A DNA stretch of 64,000 nt from Candidatus Brocadia pituitae. Its GTDB lineage: Bacteria; Planctomycetota; Brocadiia; Brocadiales; Brocadiaceae. The position numbers were made by a program, and so were the translations under genes. The DNA is taken from positions 1,310,613 through 1,374,612 of the forward strand of contig AP021856.1 of the NCBI GenBank assembly GCA_017347445.1, read 5' to 3'. The notes under the pieces were generated by a model. It was given only the letters and a program-made list of their open reading frames with translations, had not been told where the DNA came from and did not search any database. Positions 42,741-51,912 of this stretch are shown here, piece after piece (position 1 is the first letter of the stretch; every line of letters starts with the position of its first letter).

Positions 42741-43520
42741 ATGATAAGGGCTTTATATACTGCCGCTACAGGCATGAAGGCGCAGCAGTTGTTTTTAGAT
42801 AATGTTTCTAACAATTTGGCTAATATAAATACCACGGGATTTAAGAGAAGTCAGGTGAATTTTCAGGACCTCCTGTACGACAAAAAGTTTATTGCAGGTT
42901 CCGAATCTGCACAGGGTTTTGAGATCCCCTCAGGTATCCAGCTTGGTGGTGGCGTAAGACCCATCTCCACCTCAAAGGTGTTTTCTCAGGGAAATCAGCA
43001 AAATACTAACAGGCCGCTGGATATTTCCATCGAAGGTAACGGTTTTTTTCAAATCAGTCGGCCTGACGGCACGATAGCATATACACGAGACGGTGCATTT
43101 GAACTGAATAGTAAGGGCGAGATTGTAACGGCTGAGGGATTGCCATTGACACCAAGTATCACGATTCAGGATGCCAAAGAAATATCCATTGGAACGGATG
43201 GAACGGTATTTATAAAGGGCTCGGATGGCAGTCTTCAGAATGTGGGGCAAATTATGCTGGCAAACTTTTCTAATTCAGCAGGTTTAGAGAGTCTTGGCAG
43301 AAACATGTATGCAGAGACTATTGCCTCTGGTTCCCCGATTGTTTCGGTACCCGGACAACAAGGAACGGGAGAGATCCATCAGTATGCACTTGAAAACTCC
43401 AATGTTGAAACAGTTACAGAACTTGTTAATCTTATCACTGCGCAGCGCGCTTATGAAATCAATTCCCGGGCAATCAAGGCCAGCGATGAGATGCTGTCAA
43501 CCATCAATAACATGTCATAA
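42741..43520 (+). CDS. flgG: Flagellar distal rod protein FlgG
   Basis: 259 residues, the highly conserved distal rod protein. Motifs: MIRALYTAATGMKAQQLFLD, VSNNLANINTTGFKRSQVNF, LDISIEGNGFFQI, and the C-terminal ENSNVETVTELVNLITAQRA. AAGGAG precedes the start. Confidence 0.95.
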   Translation: MIRALYTAATGMKAQQLFLDNVSNNLANINTTGFKRSQVNFQDLLYDKKFIAGSESAQGFEIPSGIQLGGGVRPISTSKVFSQGNQQNTNRPLDISIEGNGFFQISRPDGTIAYTRDGAFELNSKGEIVTAEGLPLTPSITIQDAKEISIGTDGTVFIKGSDGSLQNVGQIMLANFSNSAGLESLGRNMYAETIASGSPIVSVPGQQGTGEIHQYALENSNVETVTELVNLITAQRAYEINSRAIKASDEMLSTINNMS

Positions 43521-43620
43521 GAGAATATGAAATTATGCACCGCATGCACTTCTTGCCAAACAGGTATAGCTTTGGGAAAACAGTTTGCTGAACGGTATTG
43601 AGTAGCAAAGGAGTAGTATT

Positions 43621-44598
43621 ATGAAACTAAAGTATTTTTTCTTATTGCCTACAACAATTCTTTTTCTTATATATGCCACGATTGCCGAAGAAATCAAGAT
43701 TGACCTTAAAGAAAAAGTAACTTTACCCGATAAACAGATAGTCCTGGGCGATATTGCAACTATTTTCTGCAATAACCCGGTTCTTTTAGAAAAGGTTGGT
43801 AATGTGTCGTTAGGCAATACTCCCTGCCCTGGTAATGTCAGGAGGATTGAAAGGGATCTCCTTGCACTACGTTTTATGGAGGAAGGCATTGATGTAAATA
43901 ATAATAAGATACTCTATGGTGATGCGGCTTTTTCATTAGTTTCTGTTGAATCGACAACGATAAACGGGGATGAAATCTTAAGCGTAGCACGCGATTACCT
44001 TTTGTCGAATCTGTCCCGATCTGAGGATGAGATTGTCATTGAATCTGACAGATCGATACCGGATAAATTATTACCTGCCAATGACGGAAATATTCGCCTG
44101 GAAGTAACGCAAGTTGAGACAAATAAAGACAGGGGGAATATTCAACTCGTCGTACGTATATTGATTAATGACAAATTGTACCTGAAGGTACCGGTATTTT
44201 TTTATGTGCGCGTATATGAGACGGTTGTTATTTCCCGCACAAAAATAGACAGGAATGACACATTGACCCTGGATAATCTGACGATGAGCAGGATGGAGAC
44301 CACGAAAATATCCAGAACAACGTTTGTTAAACCAGAAGACATTATTGGGAAACGGGCATTACGTTTAATTTTACCAAATACTCCCATTACTCCGGAAGTC
44401 GTGTACAACGCACCCGCAATCAGGAAAGGCGACCTTATCAGGGTGTTTATTCACTCAGGCAATCTTCATGTAGTAACAAAAGGGGTGGCAAAGGAGGATG
44501 GTTGTGTCGGAAAAATTATCCGGGTAAAAAATATTGACTCGAATAAAGAATTGTACGGCACAGTAGAGGATTCAACTGCGGTAAAGATCATTTTCTAA
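43621..44598 (+). CDS. flgA: Flagellar P-ring assembly chaperone FlgA
   Basis: This periplasmic chaperone for FlgI has 325 residues with a signal peptide (about 1-22). The C-terminal SAF/ChapFlgA domain is visible as TVVISRTKIDRNDTLTLDNL, FVKPEDIIGKRALRLILPNT, then VRIFHSGNLHV-like strands. A GAGTAG ribosome site is weak. It lies upstream of flgH and flgI, as expected for P-ring assembly. Confidence 0.85.
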   Translation: MKLKYFFLLPTTILFLIYATIAEEIKIDLKEKVTLPDKQIVLGDIATIFCNNPVLLEKVGNVSLGNTPCPGNVRRIERDLLALRFMEEGIDVNNNKILYGDAAFSLVSVESTTINGDEILSVARDYLLSNLSRSEDEIVIESDRSIPDKLLPANDGNIRLEVTQVETNKDRGNIQLVVRILINDKLYLKVPVFFYVRVYETVVISRTKIDRNDTLTLDNLTMSRMETTKISRTTFVKPEDIIGKRALRLILPNTPITPEVVYNAPAIRKGDLIRVFIHSGNLHVVTKGVAKEDGCVGKIIRVKNIDSNKELYGTVEDSTAVKIIF

Positions 44599-44620
44599 CG
44601 GAGGTCTAGAGAATATACCT

Positions 44621-45322
44621 ATGAGTCAGAATTGTTCTAAACTGTTTAACTCCGCTTTGAGTGAGGAATTAAAAATACCCACACAAAAGAAAAAAATCTT
44701 TCACCGCTATTTTCTGCTGTTTTTTCTGACAAGTATGCTGTTTTTGATGATGGATAGCAAAGTTCATGCAGACTCAATCTGGAAAAAACGGGTTACCGTA
44801 AACACAAACTTGTTTAATGATAATCGTGCCAGAGGAATAGGCGACATTGTGACCGTGCAAATAAATGAATCTACAGAAATTACCGGTAAGGAAGATTCGA
44901 GTGCTGACAGCAAGCAAAGCCATAATGTTACAATAGATACTTCAGAATTTTTGACAAAACCACTGGGTGATACAAGTGGTTATTTGCCAAATTTTAAAAC
45001 AGATACAGGTCATAGTTTCAGTGGAAAAGGGGCATATGAAAGCAACCGCAATCTTAACCTGGAACTTACTGCTGTTGTGACGGAAATGTTGGCGAATGGG
45101 AATTTGATTATTGAAGGGAACCGGGACGTCAACATTAATGGCGAAAAATACAATATCAAGGTGTCTGGTATTGTAAGACCAGTCGATATCAGTGTTGATA
45201 ATATCATACAATCATCATCAATTGCCAACGCGAGCATTATCCTTGAAGGAAAAGGGTTTTTGACACGGGCAGGGAAGCGGGGTTGGTGGAATAGAATCTA
45301 TGAAGCTGTATGGCCTTTTTAG
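44621..45322 (+). CDS. flgH: Flagellar L-ring protein FlgH
   Basis: Outer-membrane L-ring subunit of 233 residues. The core SIWKKRVTVNTNLFNDNRAR, IGDIVTVQINESTEITGKED, and LNLELTAVVTEMLANGNLII are diagnostic. A hydrophobic segment (FHRYFLLFFLTSMLFLMM) ends at VHADS, a signal peptidase I-like site. The usual lipobox Cys of FlgH is missing, so this FlgH seems not to be lipidated. Confidence 0.9.
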   Translation: MSQNCSKLFNSALSEELKIPTQKKKIFHRYFLLFFLTSMLFLMMDSKVHADSIWKKRVTVNTNLFNDNRARGIGDIVTVQINESTEITGKEDSSADSKQSHNVTIDTSEFLTKPLGDTSGYLPNFKTDTGHSFSGKGAYESNRNLNLELTAVVTEMLANGNLIIEGNRDVNINGEKYNIKVSGIVRPVDISVDNIIQSSSIANASIILEGKGFLTRAGKRGWWNRIYEAVWPF

Positions 45323-45414
45323 GTGCAGTTTAATTTTTATGGATGCTCTCTTTGTTGAAGGCAGGATCATTTATTTTGTTTAGTATTTAAAAATTCTTAT
45401 CTATTCAAAAAAGT

Positions 45415-46560
45415 ATGAAAAGTAAGGGCCGTATCGTGAGCATTGTTTCTGTGTACGCACGAACTATTGTATTGATTGTTCTTTTATCATTGCTGCATCC
45501 TTACTACAATGCAACAATTGCAGCTATACGTGTCAAAGACATTGCTTATGTCAAGGGAGTTCGCGATAACCAGCTTTACGGATACGGACTTGTTGTTGGG
45601 CTTCAGGGAAGCGGAGATAGCCAGATATTCAGGGTTACAAGACAACTGGCTGTAAATATTTTCCAAAAACTAGGGGTATTAATATCAGAAACAGATTTCC
45701 TGTCAAAAAACATTGCGGCGGTGATGATTACGGTCAATATACCGGCGTTTGCCCGGCCAGGAGATAAGCTCGACGTTGTTGTATCTTCTATTGGTGATGC
45801 CAAAAGCCTTGAAGGCGGCGTCTTGCTTCAGACAGCGCTACAAGGTGCTGACAATGAGGTTTACGCAGTGGCACAGGGACCGCTATCCATTGGTGGATAT
45901 AATATTGAAGGCCAGGCGCAGAGCGTTCGTAAGAATATATCTACTACCGCATATATTTCAAATGGCGCCATTGTTGAAAAGGAGATTCAGTTTTCTCTTA
46001 TGCAAGGCAAATCATTAAGCGTTGTCCTGCGTGACCCTGATTTTACTACAGCACACCGCCTGGTCGAGGTAATTCATACCCTTTATCCCGGCGCAGCGCG
46101 GGCGATAGATGCCGCGGTTGTCACGATAGTGCCTCCCAGGGAATTTCAGTCAGAGGATGCCATTGTACGATTTGTGGCAAATATAGAAGAATTATACGTT
46201 AAACCCGACAGTATTGCCAGGGTCATTATTAATGAACGCACAGGTACCATAGTTGCCGGTGAAAATGTCCGGATTTCTACGGTAGCCGTGGCACACGGAA
46301 ATCTAAGTATTACCATTTCGGAAAAACCAGAGGTGTCACAACCCGGCGCCTTATCATCAGGTACAACGGCAATAGTGCCAAGAACGGATATCCAAGTTGA
46401 AGAAGAGGAGAAGAAATTAAATGTAATTCAGGAAGGAGTTACCATCGCTGACGTTGCACGGGCACTGAATATTTTAGGAGTCACCCCAAGAGATCTGATC
46501 TCAATTTTTCAGGCAATTAAAAGGGCCGGAGCGCTTCATGCTGAACTGGTTATTATGTAA
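45415..46560 (+). CDS. flgI: Flagellar P-ring protein FlgI
   Basis: Periplasmic P-ring subunit of 381 residues. Signal peptide, then VKDIAYVKGVRDNQLYGYGL, VVGLQGSGDSQIFR, NIAAVMITVNIPAFARPGDK, and the C-terminal GVTIADVARALNILGVTPRD, LISIFQAIKRAGALHAELVI. Normal length. It indicates a Gram-negative type flagellum crossing a peptidoglycan layer. Confidence 0.95.
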   Translation: MKSKGRIVSIVSVYARTIVLIVLLSLLHPYYNATIAAIRVKDIAYVKGVRDNQLYGYGLVVGLQGSGDSQIFRVTRQLAVNIFQKLGVLISETDFLSKNIAAVMITVNIPAFARPGDKLDVVVSSIGDAKSLEGGVLLQTALQGADNEVYAVAQGPLSIGGYNIEGQAQSVRKNISTTAYISNGAIVEKEIQFSLMQGKSLSVVLRDPDFTTAHRLVEVIHTLYPGAARAIDAAVVTIVPPREFQSEDAIVRFVANIEELYVKPDSIARVIINERTGTIVAGENVRISTVAVAHGNLSITISEKPEVSQPGALSSGTTAIVPRTDIQVEEEEKKLNVIQEGVTIADVARALNILGVTPRDLISIFQAIKRAGALHAELVIM

Positions 46561-46832
46561 GCCGGAGACTACACAGTTAAGGTATCAACATTCTTTATCA
46601 TGAAAGGCAAAAGAAAGTAGTCATTGTGAGGGTAATAGCCAGAAGTAATCTCTGCTATGGCAGTCATTCCGGGCAGAGCGGAGAATCTCATGGGTTTTCT
46701 TTGCTTGGGCACGCAACTTCGTCATTGCGGAGTTTACACTGAGCAAAGTGCGGGTGCTCGCAATGACATTTACCTGTATGCCTAATCAAGACATTTGCCA
46801 TAACTTTTCTGTTGATTCTCATGGAGTATTTT
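46561..46832. other. 272-bp gap with GTCATTGCG palindrome
   Basis: GTCATTGCG (46721-46729) and CGCAATGAC (46759-46767) form an inverted repeat, next to a related GTCATTCCGGGC stretch. It looks like remains of a palindromic repeat. No gene was found. Confidence 0.5.
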
Positions 46833-47294
46833 ATGGAACCTCATTCATCAGTGAATTATTTGCTTCTTTCACAACCTTCTTGTGTTGAGGCGATCAAAGC
46901 TCTCAATCAGCAAAATAATATTAAGAAAGATGATCTTGCGTTGAAAAAGGTGTCACAGGATTTTGAGTCGATCCTTGTGAATTTTGTTATCAGCACCATG
47001 TGGAAAACAATACAAAAATCTGATCTCAACAGTGAGAATGATGGAGGCATGGAGGCATATACTGAAATGATGCACGCCTGTCTTTCGCAGGATATTGCTG
47101 CTAAAGGTGGTTTTGGGGTAGCGCCGATTATTTATGAACAACTGATACGTAACAGGAAAATAGCAGAGCAAACACCTGCGCCCGCCATTTCCAGTTATGA
47201 TGACTGCCCTGTAGTGAAATCATCAGAAAAAGAAGCGGATAAATCGCTTAATCGTATGCATGAAAACGGGACAAAGGGAGTTATGCAACCATGA
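46833..47294 (+). CDS. flgJ: Rod-binding protein FlgJ (no muramidase domain)
   Basis: The ATG at 46833 follows GGAG by six bases; an upstream ATG at 46812 is less likely. 153 residues. The rod-binding (FlgJ N-terminal) domain is visible as VSQDFESILVNFVISTMWKT and YTEMMHACLSQDIAAKGGFG, VAPIIYEQL. The C-terminal peptidoglycan hydrolase of enteric FlgJ is absent, as in many other phyla. The stop overlaps the next gene by four bases. Confidence 0.85.
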   Translation: MEPHSSVNYLLLSQPSCVEAIKALNQQNNIKKDDLALKKVSQDFESILVNFVISTMWKTIQKSDLNSENDGGMEAYTEMMHACLSQDIAAKGGFGVAPIIYEQLIRNRKIAEQTPAPAISSYDDCPVVKSSEKEADKSLNRMHENGTKGVMQP

Positions 47295-47791
47295 ATTTAT
47301 GGTTAGACGAGTTCATAGAAACATTCGATCGATTGTGTGTCATCTATGGCGGTCTCTTTGAAACTGCAAAAGCAAAACAACGATGCCTGGTATCCGGCCA
47401 TATTGAAGAGCTTGAAATGCTTATTTATCAGGAAAAGAACCAGGTAGAGATTGCACAACTCCTTGAAGAAAAAAGACAGAATATCATAAGAAAATATTGT
47501 CAGGCACACACGATACAAGAGGATAATATTATCTTAACATCTTTGATAAACGAAATGGACGATTTTCACAGACGAAAAATGCTCAGCTTGTTAGATAATA
47601 TGACGCTTTTATTTAAACAATTGCAGGAAATAAACCAGACGAATGCGACACTTATTCACTACTCACTTGAGATTACGGAGGATATCATGAAACTATTTTG
47701 TCCTTCTGCGTTTCAATATCCTGCTTACCAGCATACGGGAAAAAAACAAGATAACACGTTTCCCATGATTTTGATAGATACAGAGATTTAG
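47291..47791 (+). CDS. flgN: FlgN-type flagellar export chaperone
   Basis: This 166-residue helical protein begins in an ATGA overlap with flgJ. The pattern of long amphipathic helices (FDRLCVIYGGLFETAKAKQR, LVSGHIEELEMLIYQEKNQV, RKMLSLLDNMTLLFKQLQEI) and its position directly before flgK fit FlgN, the chaperone for FlgK and FlgL. Sequence conservation of FlgN is low, so the call leans on context. Confidence 0.75.
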   Translation: MNLWLDEFIETFDRLCVIYGGLFETAKAKQRCLVSGHIEELEMLIYQEKNQVEIAQLLEEKRQNIIRKYCQAHTIQEDNIILTSLINEMDDFHRRKMLSLLDNMTLLFKQLQEINQTNATLIHYSLEITEDIMKLFCPSAFQYPAYQHTGKKQDNTFPMILIDTEI

Positions 47792-47804
47792 AGGGGGGTT
47801 CAAT

Positions 47805-49766
47805 ATGTCTTCCGATTTACAGATTGGTTTGAGCGGCCTATTAGCAGCCCAGCGTGCCATGTTAGTTACTGCCCATAATATCTCTAACGCGAATACAAAA
47901 GGTTATACCCGGCAGTCAACCATTATGGCAGCCAGGCCTCCCTTCGTTACGAGTGCTGGTACGATTGGACAAGGGGTGGATATTGTCAGGATAACCAGGC
48001 ATAAGGATGACTACATCAATAGCCGGTTGAGAGATATTTCATCATCCCTTGGCAGTGCATCGGTAACGAGCCAATATCTCAGGGAATTGGAAACGGTATT
48101 TAATGAAACTTCAGAGGCAAGCCTCAATAATGCATTGGCATCGTTTTTTAAAGGTATCAATGATCTTAGTATGAATACTGAAAACGTGAGTTCTCGTGCA
48201 GCGCTGTTAGAAAAGGCAAATACCTTGACAGATACCTTCCATAGAATCGCTGATGAAATGAACCAGATGAAGATATTTATTCAGCAAAGTATAGAAAGCA
48301 AAATATCCGAAGTCAATAAACTGTCTGAAAGTATTGCACAAATCAATAAGGAGATATCGGTAATTCATGTGCGGGATATAGAAGCAAACGATTTGTTAGA
48401 TAAGCGCGAGGCGTTACTCGAAGATCTCAGCAAGTTGGTGAATATCTCCGTGACGTCTCAAAATAACGGTATGGTGAGCGTCTCTTCGCCAGGGGGCACC
48501 CTGGTATCCGGCGATAGTGCTACCAGTTTTGATTCAGAAATTGATGATTTCGGGGAGATAGAAGTTATAAATTCCGGGAATAAAAACGTGAAGTATGCCT
48601 TTCATACTGGCGAAATAAAAGGACTACAGGACTTTTATAATGTTACCTTGGTTCGTTATCGAGAGAAACTCGATACCATGGCATTTGGTCTTGTTCAAGA
48701 AGTTAATAAAATTCATAGTGAAGGCGTAGGATTGTCAGGCGGATTTACCAGTCTGATGTCCACAAATGCCGTAACAAGCACAACCGCAAATTTACAAGAT
48801 GCCGGTCTGGAAATGGCACCATCGAGTGGCGATATTTACCTTACGGTAATAAATAAGAGTACCGGTGAGGTTACAAAAAATGTTATCTCCGTTGACGTTT
48901 CCACGGATTCGCTCACGGATCTGCAAACTGCCATAGACGGCGTTGCAAACATATCGGCATCTGTTGCAGATAATAAACTGAGAATTCTCGCTGATTCTGG
49001 CTACCAGTTCAATTTTTCTTATGCCTTGGATCCTAATCCTGGAACTATGGGGACATCTACGGCTTCCGTGTCCGGTATTTACTCCGGTCAGGCAAATGAT
49101 GTATATACGTTTACCGCATTAGGCGCTGGAACGATAGGAAGCACTGCGGGCCTGCAGGTCGAAGTTAAAGACAGCAGCGGGACAGTGATCGCAACGCTTG
49201 ACGTCGGCGACAATTATATACCAGGAAATACCATGAACGTTGGCAACGGAATTTCTCTTAGTCTTTCCAGCGGCGCAGTCACAGCCGGTGATACCTTTTC
49301 CTTAGATGTGATAAACGATTCTGACACAACTGATTTACTGGCTGCCATGGGAATAAATACATTTTTTAAAGGAACAGACGCATCAGATATTCTGGTAAGT
49401 GAAGAGATTGCCGGGGATGTTTCGCGGATTGCTGCTTCTACCGGTGAGGTAGGAAATACCACAAACGCATTACGGCTCGCTGCATTGCAACACGACACCA
49501 ACGCTGTTGAGAAGACGACTTTTTCAGACTATCTGCATCAGATTGCATCATCCTTAGGAGAAGAAGCCGGTAATGCTTACCGATCAGAGGAAAGTTTTAC
49601 AGATTTAGAGACAAGCTTAAGAAACCGCAGAGATGAAATATCAGGGGTCTCCACGGATGAAGAATTAGTAAACCTGGTAAGATTTCAACAGGCGTACCAG
49701 GCTTCCGCAAAATACATATCCATCGTTGATGGGCTTGTAGAGAGTTTACTGACTTCCATTGGCTAA
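47805..49766 (+). CDS. flgK: Flagellar hook-associated protein FlgK
   Basis: First hook-filament junction protein, 653 residues. N-terminus QIGLSGLLAAQRAMLVTAHN, ISNANTKGYTRQSTIMAARP is diagnostic. The C-terminal helix SGVSTDEELVNLVRFQQAYQ, ASAKYISIVDGL is also typical. The middle carries Ser/Thr-rich surface domains. GAGGGGGG precedes the start. Confidence 0.95.
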   Translation: MSSDLQIGLSGLLAAQRAMLVTAHNISNANTKGYTRQSTIMAARPPFVTSAGTIGQGVDIVRITRHKDDYINSRLRDISSSLGSASVTSQYLRELETVFNETSEASLNNALASFFKGINDLSMNTENVSSRAALLEKANTLTDTFHRIADEMNQMKIFIQQSIESKISEVNKLSESIAQINKEISVIHVRDIEANDLLDKREALLEDLSKLVNISVTSQNNGMVSVSSPGGTLVSGDSATSFDSEIDDFGEIEVINSGNKNVKYAFHTGEIKGLQDFYNVTLVRYREKLDTMAFGLVQEVNKIHSEGVGLSGGFTSLMSTNAVTSTTANLQDAGLEMAPSSGDIYLTVINKSTGEVTKNVISVDVSTDSLTDLQTAIDGVANISASVADNKLRILADSGYQFNFSYALDPNPGTMGTSTASVSGIYSGQANDVYTFTALGAGTIGSTAGLQVEVKDSSGTVIATLDVGDNYIPGNTMNVGNGISLSLSSGAVTAGDTFSLDVINDSDTTDLLAAMGINTFFKGTDASDILVSEEIAGDVSRIAASTGEVGNTTNALRLAALQHDTNAVEKTTFSDYLHQIASSLGEEAGNAYRSEESFTDLETSLRNRRDEISGVSTDEELVNLVRFQQAYQASAKYISIVDGLVESLLTSIG

Positions 49767-49913
49767 TTGGTTGTTTACGATTATTGCATAATCAGCAATC
49801 CTCCGTTTGAAATCGATATCAGGTAATTAGGTACCTGAGGGAAGAACGGCTGGCAGATACCCATTGATGTGTGTACTCATGCATAACGGATAATTTACAA
49901 GGAGAACAAAGCT

Positions 49914-50825
49914 ATGTCGTTTCGAATAACCCAGGGAAATATGAGCCGTACGACCCTCTCGAACATCAATCTCAACTTAAAAAAAATGCAGGAAATACAG
50001 GAAAAACTGTCTACCGGGAAACAGATAAACCGGCCCTCAGACAACCCGTCAGGCATGAGAAAAGTGCTTGGATTAAAGGCAGAAGAGCTCAAATTTCAAC
50101 AATTTTCAGATAACACGGAAATTGCTAAAGAGCGAATGAATTACACATTTAATTCCCTCGAGAACATACAGGATGTTCTTTCTAAGATAAAAGAATTAGG
50201 CATACAAGCCAGTAATGATACGATAGGTCAATCCGAACGTGAAATTATAGCAGGTGAGCTGAATGAATTGTTGGAATCAGTTTTGCAATTTACCAATGCC
50301 GAAAATGATGGCCGATATATTTTTGCAGGCACGAAAACTACTACCAGCCCATTTTCCGCCACGCGGGATAGCGCCGGGAGAATGTCATCAGTCACCTATG
50401 AAGGTAATAATGAGGAAATTGACTATCAGATAGGTCCAAATACCTATATAGCAATAAACACACCCGGTGAGACGATTTTTCAGGGCAATGGTTTGTTTTC
50501 AACGTTGATCTCAATGAGAGATGCACTTGAATCAAACGCCTTTGATTCTTCTGCTTTTTTAGATTCAAGGAAAAACCTGGATGTTGCAATGGATGCATTA
50601 GCGACAGAAATAACGAGGTATGGAGCAAAAACTAACAGGTTAGAGTTAACTTCACAGAGTCTTGAAAATTTACAAATAACCCTGAAAGAACTCATATCTT
50701 ATACTGAAGACGCTGATGTTGCAACCTTGATTATGAATTTAAAGGAACAGGAAAACATCCTGCAATCTTCCCTAGAAACAGGGGCAAGAATTATCCAGCC
50801 CACCCTCCTTGATTTTCTCAGATAA
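49914..50825 (+). CDS. flgL: Flagellar hook-associated protein FlgL
   Basis: Second junction protein, 303 residues, homologous to flagellin at its ends: FRITQGNMSRTTLSNINLNL, LSTGKQINRPSDNPSGMRKV, and the C-terminal ADVATLIMNLKEQENILQSS. AAGGAG ribosome site. It is not flagellin itself, since it carries the FlgL-typical LKAEELKFQQFSDNTEIAKE region and follows flgK. Confidence 0.93.
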   Translation: MSFRITQGNMSRTTLSNINLNLKKMQEIQEKLSTGKQINRPSDNPSGMRKVLGLKAEELKFQQFSDNTEIAKERMNYTFNSLENIQDVLSKIKELGIQASNDTIGQSEREIIAGELNELLESVLQFTNAENDGRYIFAGTKTTTSPFSATRDSAGRMSSVTYEGNNEEIDYQIGPNTYIAINTPGETIFQGNGLFSTLISMRDALESNAFDSSAFLDSRKNLDVAMDALATEITRYGAKTNRLELTSQSLENLQITLKELISYTEDADVATLIMNLKEQENILQSSLETGARIIQPTLLDFLR

Positions 50826-51029
50826 GAAGCTGTTTAAAAAATAATCATATCCCTCAATAAAATGTACCAGGCTTAAACACCCAAGATACATGACTGGAAC
50901 AATTTTTCCCACTTCTTTTTAATAATACTCTTTTCACGATGACAATTTAGACAAAAGAGTGCTCGTAACTACTAGGAACTTAACATCATAGGATTTTGTT
51001 TTTCCCTGAGAAAGATTGGCCTTTGTCGG

Positions 51030-51045
51030 TGGTATATTGTTTGCT
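51030..51045 (+). promoter_or_regulatory. Sigma-54-like promoter ahead of fliW
   Basis: TGGTATATTGTTTGCT has GG and GC exactly 12 bases apart (51031 and 51043), and keeps TGG-A and TTGCT. The C of TGGCA is replaced by T. It lies 54 bases before the fliW start in a 273-bp gap that has no other clear feature. Confidence 0.5.
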
Positions 51046-51098
51046 CTTTATTCCTGCGAAAATCACCTTAATATGCTTTTTAAAGATAGGAGCAGAAG

Positions 51099-51566
51099 AT
51101 GATAAAAATAAAAGAAAAACATCAAGAAAACGACAGCATTGTCAATTTGTCTACGGAAAAATTTGGTAATTTGCATATCAAAAAAGAAAATATTATTGTC
51201 TTTGATGATGGCATATTAGGTTTTGAAGACTTGAAGCAATTTGTCATAGTTGATATTGAAGAATGCCTTCCTTTTGAATGGTTAGTTTCAGTCAAAGATC
51301 CTGGTATTGCTTTTCCTATTCTTAATCCCATGCCTTTTTTTACAGATTACAATCCAATAAAATCCATAGACAATCCTGCATCACTTATCAGCGGTGAAAA
51401 AAAGGATATTGAAATATTTTGTACCGTTACCTTAGGCGAGAGTCCCTCCGACGTTACCATAAATCTTAAAGGCCCAATATTTATAAACATGAAAACTAAA
51501 AAAGGGAAACAATTTGTATTGACAGAAGACTATTACAGATTGCATCATCCACTTCTTAAGGCGTAA
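51099..51566 (+). CDS. fliW: Flagellar assembly factor FliW
   Basis: 155 residues. FliW binds flagellin and sequesters CsrA, freeing flagellin mRNA. Conserved segments: [60 protein letters not shown], and the C-terminal [26 protein letters not shown] ribosome site. The csrA gene follows 28 bases downstream, the classic pair. Confidence 0.95.
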   Translation: MIKIKEKHQENDSIVNLSTEKFGNLHIKKENIIVFDDGILGFEDLKQFVIVDIEECLPFEWLVSVKDPGIAFPILNPMPFFTDYNPIKSIDNPASLISGEKKDIEIFCTVTLGESPSDVTINLKGPIFINMKTKKGKQFVLTEDYYRLHHPLLKA

Positions 51567-51594
51567 GATATCAACTTACGGAAAGGAAAATATC

Positions 51595-51912
51595 GTGTTA
51601 ATACTAACACGGAAGTTAGGTGAAAGCGTTATTATTGGTGATGAAGTAAAGATTACCATTGTAGACTGTCAGGGTAAACAGGTTAAACTGGGAATTGTTG
51701 CACCAAAGAACGTGAAAGTTCACAGGGAGGAGATCTTTGAAAAGATTCAGGAAGAAAATATGAAGGCTGCGAAGGTATCGAAAAATGCAATAATAGAAGC
51801 TGCTCAAAGTTTAAAAAAGAAGGAGAAAAAAACTAAAGAGAATGAGAAAGAGACAGGTGTTTCCTGCGAAAATTTAATAACGAAGGAAGATTATCATGAT
51901 AAACAGAAATAA
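51595..51912 (+). CDS. csrA: Carbon storage/flagellin translation regulator CsrA with long tail
   Basis: The GTG start follows AAGGAAAA. The core [55 protein letters not shown] is a standard CsrA RNA-binding dimer. About 45 extra residues follow, very rich in Lys and Glu ([13 protein letters not shown]), making 105 instead of the usual 60-75. The 3' end overlaps the next gene by 17 bases. FliW next to it is the expected protein antagonist. Confidence 0.93.
   Translation: MLILTRKLGESVIIGDEVKITIVDCQGKQVKLGIVAPKNVKVHREEIFEKIQEENMKAAKVSKNAIIEAAQSLKKKEKKTKENEKETGVSCENLITKEDYHDKQK

Noticed and set aside
43565-43590. Sigma-54-like GGGAAAACAGTTTGCT before flgA
   Set aside because: The GG-GC spacing fits, but the TGGCA half is poorly matched; flgA is more simply transcribed from upstream with flgF and flgG.
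49914-50825. Flagellin (FliC) as the identity of the gene after flgK
   Set aside because: The N-terminal heptads and gene order match FlgL, and the length and central region do not fit flagellin.
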